Positions 6,879 to 10,049 of a stretch of DNA of 10,049 nt are shown here, one piece after another (position 1 is the stretch's first letter; each line of letters opens with the position of its first letter). The notes under the pieces are model-generated. The model ran no database searches. It was not told where the DNA came from and saw only the letters and a program-made list of their open reading frames with translations. Where the stretch lies: NCBI GenBank assembly GCA_002305445.1, contig DBRA01000026.1, forward strand, positions 16,358-26,406. Direction: 5' to 3'. The translations under genes and the position numbers were made by a program. Source of the DNA: Clostridiales bacterium UBA1380 (GTDB taxonomy: Bacteria > Bacillota > Clostridia > Oscillospirales > CAG-272).

Positions 6879-6908
6879 AAAACTTGTCCTGTATAATTAT
6901 TAATTCCG

Positions 6909-6937
6909 TTAATACAAAATCGCATCAAATCTGTCAA
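6909..6937 (-). promoter_or_regulatory. sigma-A type promoter for the DUF212-tlyA-nadK-argR-recN unit
   Basis: Just after the ispA stop codon the minus strand has a perfect -35 element TTGACA (6937-6932), a 17-bp spacer, and the -10 element TATTAA (6914-6909, four of six consensus bases). The predicted start point is near 6902, giving a leader of about 90 bases to the DUF212 ATG. The region is strikingly AT-rich against its surroundings. No terminator hairpin separates it from ispA, so read-through from the xseA-xseB-ispA unit is also likely. Confidence 0.65.
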
Positions 6938-6939
6938 TT

Positions 6940-7794
6940 TCAATATTCGCGGCCGGCGAGAAGGCGCGCGAACGCGGCAAGCTCATCAGAGCTTCCGGGC
7001 GGAAGCGCGTCTATAGCTTTGTTCGTATGGTACAGCGCCTTCTCACGCGCTTCTTCGCGTGATAAAAATGTCAGCGCGGTCACGCGGCCGTTTGCCTTGT
7101 CGGCCTCGTCTTCGCCCTCGAGAAGATCGTCGCATATCTGGAACGCGATGCCGACGTTCTCCGCGTAAGCGTCCGCCGCCGCCATATCGGTGCCGCCCGC
7201 GGCTATGACGCCGAGCCGGCACGACGCGCGGAACAGCGCGCCCGTTTTGAGCGACTGGATGCGCAAAAGCCCTTCGTACCCCTCCGCGCGGCCGGACAGA
7301 GCAAGGTCGAGCGCCTGTCCGCCCGCCATTCCGAGCGGCCCTGCGAAGCGCGAGAGCGTGAGGACGGCCGCCGCGTTCTGCTCAGCGGTTGTTCTGCCGC
7401 TGCTTGATGCGACCTCGAACGCGTATGTGAGAAGCGCGTCGCCGGCGAGCAGCGCGCACGCTTCGCCGAACGCCTTGTGCGTCGACGGTCTGCCGCGGCG
7501 CATGTCGTCGTTGTCCATGCACGGCAGGTCGTCGTGGACGAGCGAGTACGAGTGTATAAGCTCTATCGCGCAGGCGTATGCGGTCGCCGCATCTTCGTCT
7601 CCGCCGTATGCGGCGCAGAATGCGTACACAAGGAACGGCCTGACGCGCTTTCCGCCGCCGAGCGCAGCGTAGCACATCGCGTCGACGAGCGCGCGATAGT
7701 CGCCGCTGCCTTTGTCGAGCGCGGCAAGGTACCCCTCGAGCGCGGCGTTTGTTTTATCGGCGCGGCTCTTTATCAGCGCTTTTATATCCGTCAT
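6940..7794 (-). CDS. ispA: polyprenyl (farnesyl/geranylgeranyl-type) diphosphate synthase
   Basis: This is an all-helical trans-prenyltransferase that condenses IPP with allylic diphosphates to make C15 or longer precursors for undecaprenyl phosphate and quinones. It shows GGGKRVRP (46-53), the first Asp-rich motif in the bacterial DDx4D form in LVHDDLPCMDNDDMRRGRPSTH (85-106), AGGQALDL (157-164), LKTG (182-185), and the second Asp-rich region FQICDDLLE (218-226). The last Asp of that second motif is Glu, and the usual loop after it (a LGKPxGSD-like stretch) is missing, so the chain runs almost directly into ANGRVTALTFLS. The length of 284 residues is slightly short. The start is the ATGA overlap with xseB (7791-7794), without its own Shine-Dalgarno. 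Position after xseB is classic for ispA; exact product length cannot be read from the sequence. Confidence 0.92.
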   Translation of the reverse strand: MTDIKALIKSRADKTNAALEGYLAALDKGSGDYRALVDAMCYAALGGGKRVRPFLVYAFCAAYGGDEDAATAYACAIELIHSYSLVHDDLPCMDNDDMRRGRPSTHKAFGEACALLAGDALLTYAFEVASSSGRTTAEQNAAAVLTLSRFAGPLGMAGGQALDLALSGRAEGYEGLLRIQSLKTGALFRASCRLGVIAAGGTDMAAADAYAENVGIAFQICDDLLEGEDEADKANGRVTALTFLSREEAREKALYHTNKAIDALPPGSSDELAAFARLLAGREY

Positions 7795-8033
7795 GTTTTA
7801 TCGTTGAAATCTATTTCGGACATCTCGCCGTCTGTCCCCGCGACGAGTATTTTAACGCGCTGCTCGGCCTTGTCGAGCTTGCTGTTGCACAGCTTGACGA
7901 GCGCCACGCCCTCCTCGAACAGCGCGAGCGATTCGTCGAGCGGCGCGTTGCCGCCGTCGAGCGCGCGCACGATCTGCTCGAGCCGCGCGATCGCCTGCTC
8001 GAACGTCATTTCGTTTATTTTCGCTTCGTCCAT
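7791..8033 (-). CDS. xseB: exodeoxyribonuclease VII small subunit
   Basis: XseB is the small helical subunit that binds several-fold to each XseA to form exonuclease VII, which degrades single-stranded DNA. The 80-residue protein has the typical MTFEQAIARLEQIVRALDGG (9-28) and PLDESLALFEEGVALVKLC (31-49) helical pair, followed by a short acidic tail. A longer reading from 8078 would add 15 residues (MTRACCACGAIRRVD) inside xseA. The true start is set by GGAGGG (8044-8039), five bases before the ATG at 8033. It begins one base after the xseA stop, and its stop overlaps the ispA start. Confidence 0.95.
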   Translation of the reverse strand: MDEAKINEMTFEQAIARLEQIVRALDGGNAPLDESLALFEEGVALVKLCNSKLDKAEQRVKILVAGTDGEMSEIDFNDKT

Positions 8034-8034
8034 A

Positions 8035-9264
8035 TCAACCCTCCGTATCGCGCCGCACGCGCAGCACGCGCGCGTCAATCTCGCCGTCCGACGTTCTGCA
8101 GCTTATGTCGCCGCCGACAGTTACATCATTTACACTCTTGATTATCTTTCCGTCCGCTCCGTAAAGCACGCCGTATCCGCGCGACAGCACCGCCATCGGC
8201 GAGAGCGCGTCGAGCATGCCGGCTTCGGTCGAAAGCTGCGCCCTGCGGCGCACCGCGCCCGCCTGCATCGACGAAAGGAGCTTTTCCTCGAGCGACGCGA
8301 GCGTCATGCGTCGGTCGTCGATGAATACGCGCGGCGACGAAAGTGCGCGCGACGCGGCGAGACGGTCGACCGCCGCGCGCGATTCCGCTATTCTGCGCCC
8401 TAAAACAACTTTTTCGCGGTCTATCAGCGCCGCGATCTTTGCTTTCAGTTCGTTCGTCTCCGGCAGCGCGAGCTCGGCGGCGGCGGACGGAGTCGGCGCG
8501 CGGCAGTCCGCCGCGAAGTCGCATATCGTGAAGTCGGTCTCGTGGCCGACGGCGCTGACGACCGGAATAGCCGAAGCGGCTACCGCGCGAGCGACGCCTT
8601 CGTCGTTGAAAGCCCACAGATCCTCGATGGAGCCGCCGCCGCGTCCGATTATGATGACGTCGACGCTCTTCGCCGCGTTGAAATACTTAAGACCCGCGAT
8701 AAGCTGCGCGGGCGCGCCGTCACCCTGTACGAGCGCGGGGTAAAGCACAAGCTTCGCCGCGGGGAAGCGGCGGCGCGATATGTTAATCATGTCGCGCACC
8801 GCGGCACCTGTCGGCGACGTTATGATGCCGACGCGCGTCGGTATCTTAGGCAGCGGTTTTTTCCTCGACTGCGAGAACAGCCCCTCGGCTTCTAGCCGCC
8901 GCTTGAGCTGCTCGAACGCGACGTAAAGCGCTCCGACGCCGTCGGGCTCCATCGACTCGACGTATAGCTGGTACTGCCCGTCGCGCGGGAAGACGGATAC
9001 GCGTCCTGTCGCGATGACCTTCATACCGTTTTCGGGCGCGAACTTCAGCTTCGACGCCGATCCTCGGAACATGACGGCTTTTATCTGCGCGCCCTCGTCC
9101 TTGAGAGAAAAGTAAAAATGGCCTGTCTTATAATGGTTCGTAAAGTTTGAAATCTCGCCCGTCACGGCTATGCTGCCGAGAAAGCCGTCGGAGTCGACGA
9201 GCTTCTTAATATATTCGTTTAACTGCGAAACAGTTACGGGGGTGCGCGATGTTTCCGTATTCAT
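8035..9264 (-). CDS. xseA: exodeoxyribonuclease VII large subunit
   Basis: XseA is the catalytic subunit of exonuclease VII, which digests single-stranded DNA to oligonucleotides in repair. An N-terminal OB-fold (about 8-108) carries GEISNFTNHYKTGHFYFSLKD, followed by the catalytic domain with RVGIITSPTGAAVRDM, the strong IIIGRGGGSIEDLWAFNDE motif (about 205-223), and VGHETDFTICDFAADCRAPTPSAAAE (about 239-264). A coiled-coil region and a short C-terminal domain follow (VLSRGYGVLY). It is 409 residues from the ATG at 9264. GGGGGTG (9278-9272) lies seven bases before that ATG but only one base before an in-frame ATG at 9270, which overlaps the upstream stop as ATGA. I prefer 9264 on spacing, but 9270 adds only Met-Ile and cannot be excluded. 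The SD of xseB lies within its last codons. Confidence 0.96.
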   Translation of the reverse strand: MNTETSRTPVTVSQLNEYIKKLVDSDGFLGSIAVTGEISNFTNHYKTGHFYFSLKDEGAQIKAVMFRGSASKLKFAPENGMKVIATGRVSVFPRDGQYQLYVESMEPDGVGALYVAFEQLKRRLEAEGLFSQSRKKPLPKIPTRVGIITSPTGAAVRDMINISRRRFPAAKLVLYPALVQGDGAPAQLIAGLKYFNAAKSVDVIIIGRGGGSIEDLWAFNDEGVARAVAASAIPVVSAVGHETDFTICDFAADCRAPTPSAAAELALPETNELKAKIAALIDREKVVLGRRIAESRAAVDRLAASRALSSPRVFIDDRRMTLASLEEKLLSSMQAGAVRRRAQLSTEAGMLDALSPMAVLSRGYGVLYGADGKIIKSVNDVTVGGDISCRTSDGEIDARVLRVRRDTEG

Positions 9265-9266
9265 AA

Positions 9267-10049
9267 TCATACACCCCCGTTTTCGAATTTATAGCGCATA
9301 TATGTCAGGTAAGCGGCGCCGGCTGCGTTGTCTGCCGAAAATTCCGGCGCGCCGAATACGCAGTCGAAGCGCGCGGAAAGATAATCTCTGATTATCCCGT
9401 CCGCCATGACGCCGCCCGCGTATACGACCTTCTTTAAGTCCGGACGCGACGCGAGCAGCCCCGCGGTCATCGCTTCGATCGTCCGCGCGACGGTGTCGAG
9501 CGTGAACGCCGCCGTCAGCGCCGCGTCGGACGTCTCCTCGTACAGCCTGCGCGCCATATTCTCGCACCCGGACAGGTTGCAGTACGCGCCGTCCACCGAC
9601 AGCTTCGCCGCCGGCAGGCGCTTCTTGTTTTCAAGCGCTAGCCGCTCGAGCGCGGGGCCGCACGGGAACGGCAGTCCGAGCATGACGCCGATGCGGTCGA
9701 TAAGCTGTCCCGCGTGAAGATCGCGCGAACCGCCGACCGTTTCGATCGCCATATACGGCGCGCGCGGTGTTACTGCCAAAGCGTCGGTCGTGCCGCCGGA
9801 AACGTGAAACGCCGCGAACGAATCGCCCTGCTCGAGCAGCTCGGGCGCCGCGGACGAGCGCACGGCCGCGGCGATGTGACCGGCCTGATGTGAAAATTTA
9901 TACAGCGGTACGCCCGCCGTCGAAGCGGCGAGCGAAGCGGCCGCTTCGCCCGCGAGAAAGCACGGCATATATGAGCCGTCCGCGTCGCGCGGGAACGCGC
10001 TGTACCCGACCGCCGTAAGGTTATCAAACAGTCCGCGCAGCTTTTCCGA
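9267..10049 (-). CDS. TsaD/Kae1-like (peptidase M22-fold, 'O-sialoglycoprotein endopeptidase') protein, 5' end outside window
   Basis: The frame is open from the window edge to the TGA at 9267-9269, giving the last 260 residues. It is an ASKHA-fold protein related to TsaD/Kae1, the t6A tRNA-modification subunit. Fragment residues include the metal-ligand pair HQAGH (H54, H58), VSGGTTDAL (83-91), DLHAGQLIDRIGVMLGLPFPCGPALE (110-135), AGGVMAD (211-217), and FSADNAAGAAY (237-247) with the third likely ligand D240. True TsaD usually has HMEGH and SGGHTQL; here His in the second motif is replaced by Thr. This suggests a paralog rather than the t6A enzyme itself. Clostridia often carry such an M22-like gene before xseA; its substrate is unknown. 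A Met at 9968 is internal, since homology (LTAVGYSAFPRDADGSY) continues upstream. The stop overlaps an ATG that precedes xseA. Confidence 0.85.
   Translation of the reverse strand, partial: SEKLRGLFDNLTAVGYSAFPRDADGSYMPCFLAGEAAASLAASTAGVPLYKFSHQAGHIAAAVRSSAAPELLEQGDSFAAFHVSGGTTDALAVTPRAPYMAIETVGGSRDLHAGQLIDRIGVMLGLPFPCGPALERLALENKKRLPAAKLSVDGAYCNLSGCENMARRLYEETSDAALTAAFTLDTVARTIEAMTAGLLASRPDLKKVVYAGGVMADGIIRDYLSARFDCVFGAPEFSADNAAGAAYLTYMRYKFENGGV

Noticed and set aside
6366..6896. Plus-strand open frame of 176 codons covering DUF212 and the promoter gap
   Set aside because: Arg-rich and low in hydrophobic pattern, opposite a clear DUF212 gene, and continuing through the promoter region. No ribosome binding site was seen.
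6891..6896. TATAAT on the plus strand in the ispA-DUF212 gap, as if for a rightward promoter
   Set aside because: The best -35 candidate, TTGCAC, is only 13 bp away, and no plus-strand gene follows, since ispA is on the minus strand. It is likely chance in AT-rich DNA.
8034..8078. Longer xseB start at 8078 with a Cys-rich N-terminus
   Set aside because: The extra 15 residues are encoded by the end of xseA in another frame, and the clear GGAGGG site points to the ATG at 8033, which gives the normal family length.

Overview
The window is a dense, one-directional bacterial gene cluster. All twelve recognisable protein genes lie on the minus strand, so transcription reads from high to low coordinates. 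No rRNA, tRNA, CRISPR array, mobile element or clear intrinsic terminator was seen. The gene order (xseA-xseB-ispA-DUF212-tlyA-nadK-argR-recN) is the conserved Firmicutes/Clostridia block that links exonuclease VII, isoprenoid synthesis, TlyA, NAD kinase, ArgR and RecN. Base composition is GC-rich (roughly 60% by eye), with Ala-rich proteins and much CGCG. This suggests a high-GC, probably uncultured member of the Clostridia; I cannot name a genus.

Layout in order of transcription: (1) a TsaD/Kae1-like M22-fold protein whose 5' end lies outside the window (10049 to 9267); (2) xseA and xseB, the two subunits of exonuclease VII; (3) ispA, a short-chain prenyl diphosphate synthase with a modified second Asp-rich motif; (4) a 127-bp AT-rich gap, the only real intergenic region, holding a convincing sigma-A-type promoter (TTGACA-17 bp-TATTAA) and a possible 21-codon leader ORF; (5) a divergent-PAP2 (DUF212) membrane protein; (6) tlyA; (7) nadK; (8) argR; (9) recN, apparently lacking a standard start codon; (10) tyrS; (11) a YjjG-type HAD phosphatase; (12) the N-terminal 168 residues of murB, cut by the window edge.

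Genes are packed tightly. Four junctions are ATGA overlaps or near-overlaps, and most other gaps are 1 to 31 bp. Two transcription units are likely: one from outside the window through ispA, and one from the promoter just after ispA through DUF212 to murB, with read-through between them possible. The combined roles are DNA repair (XseAB, RecN), isoprenoid and lipid-carrier chemistry (IspA, perhaps DUF212), translation and RNA modification (TyrRS, TlyA), cofactor supply (NadK), arginine-responsive regulation (ArgR) and cell-wall precursors (MurB).

The most notable points are a probable ATA start codon for recN behind a near-perfect ribosome binding site; absence of dxs between ispA and tlyA and of spoIVB-spo0A after recN; the promoter plus small leader ORF in the ispA-DUF212 gap; and the DDLLE second motif with a shortened following loop in IspA. 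I found no evidence for a wholly new multi-gene system; this is mainly a housekeeping locus with local oddities.
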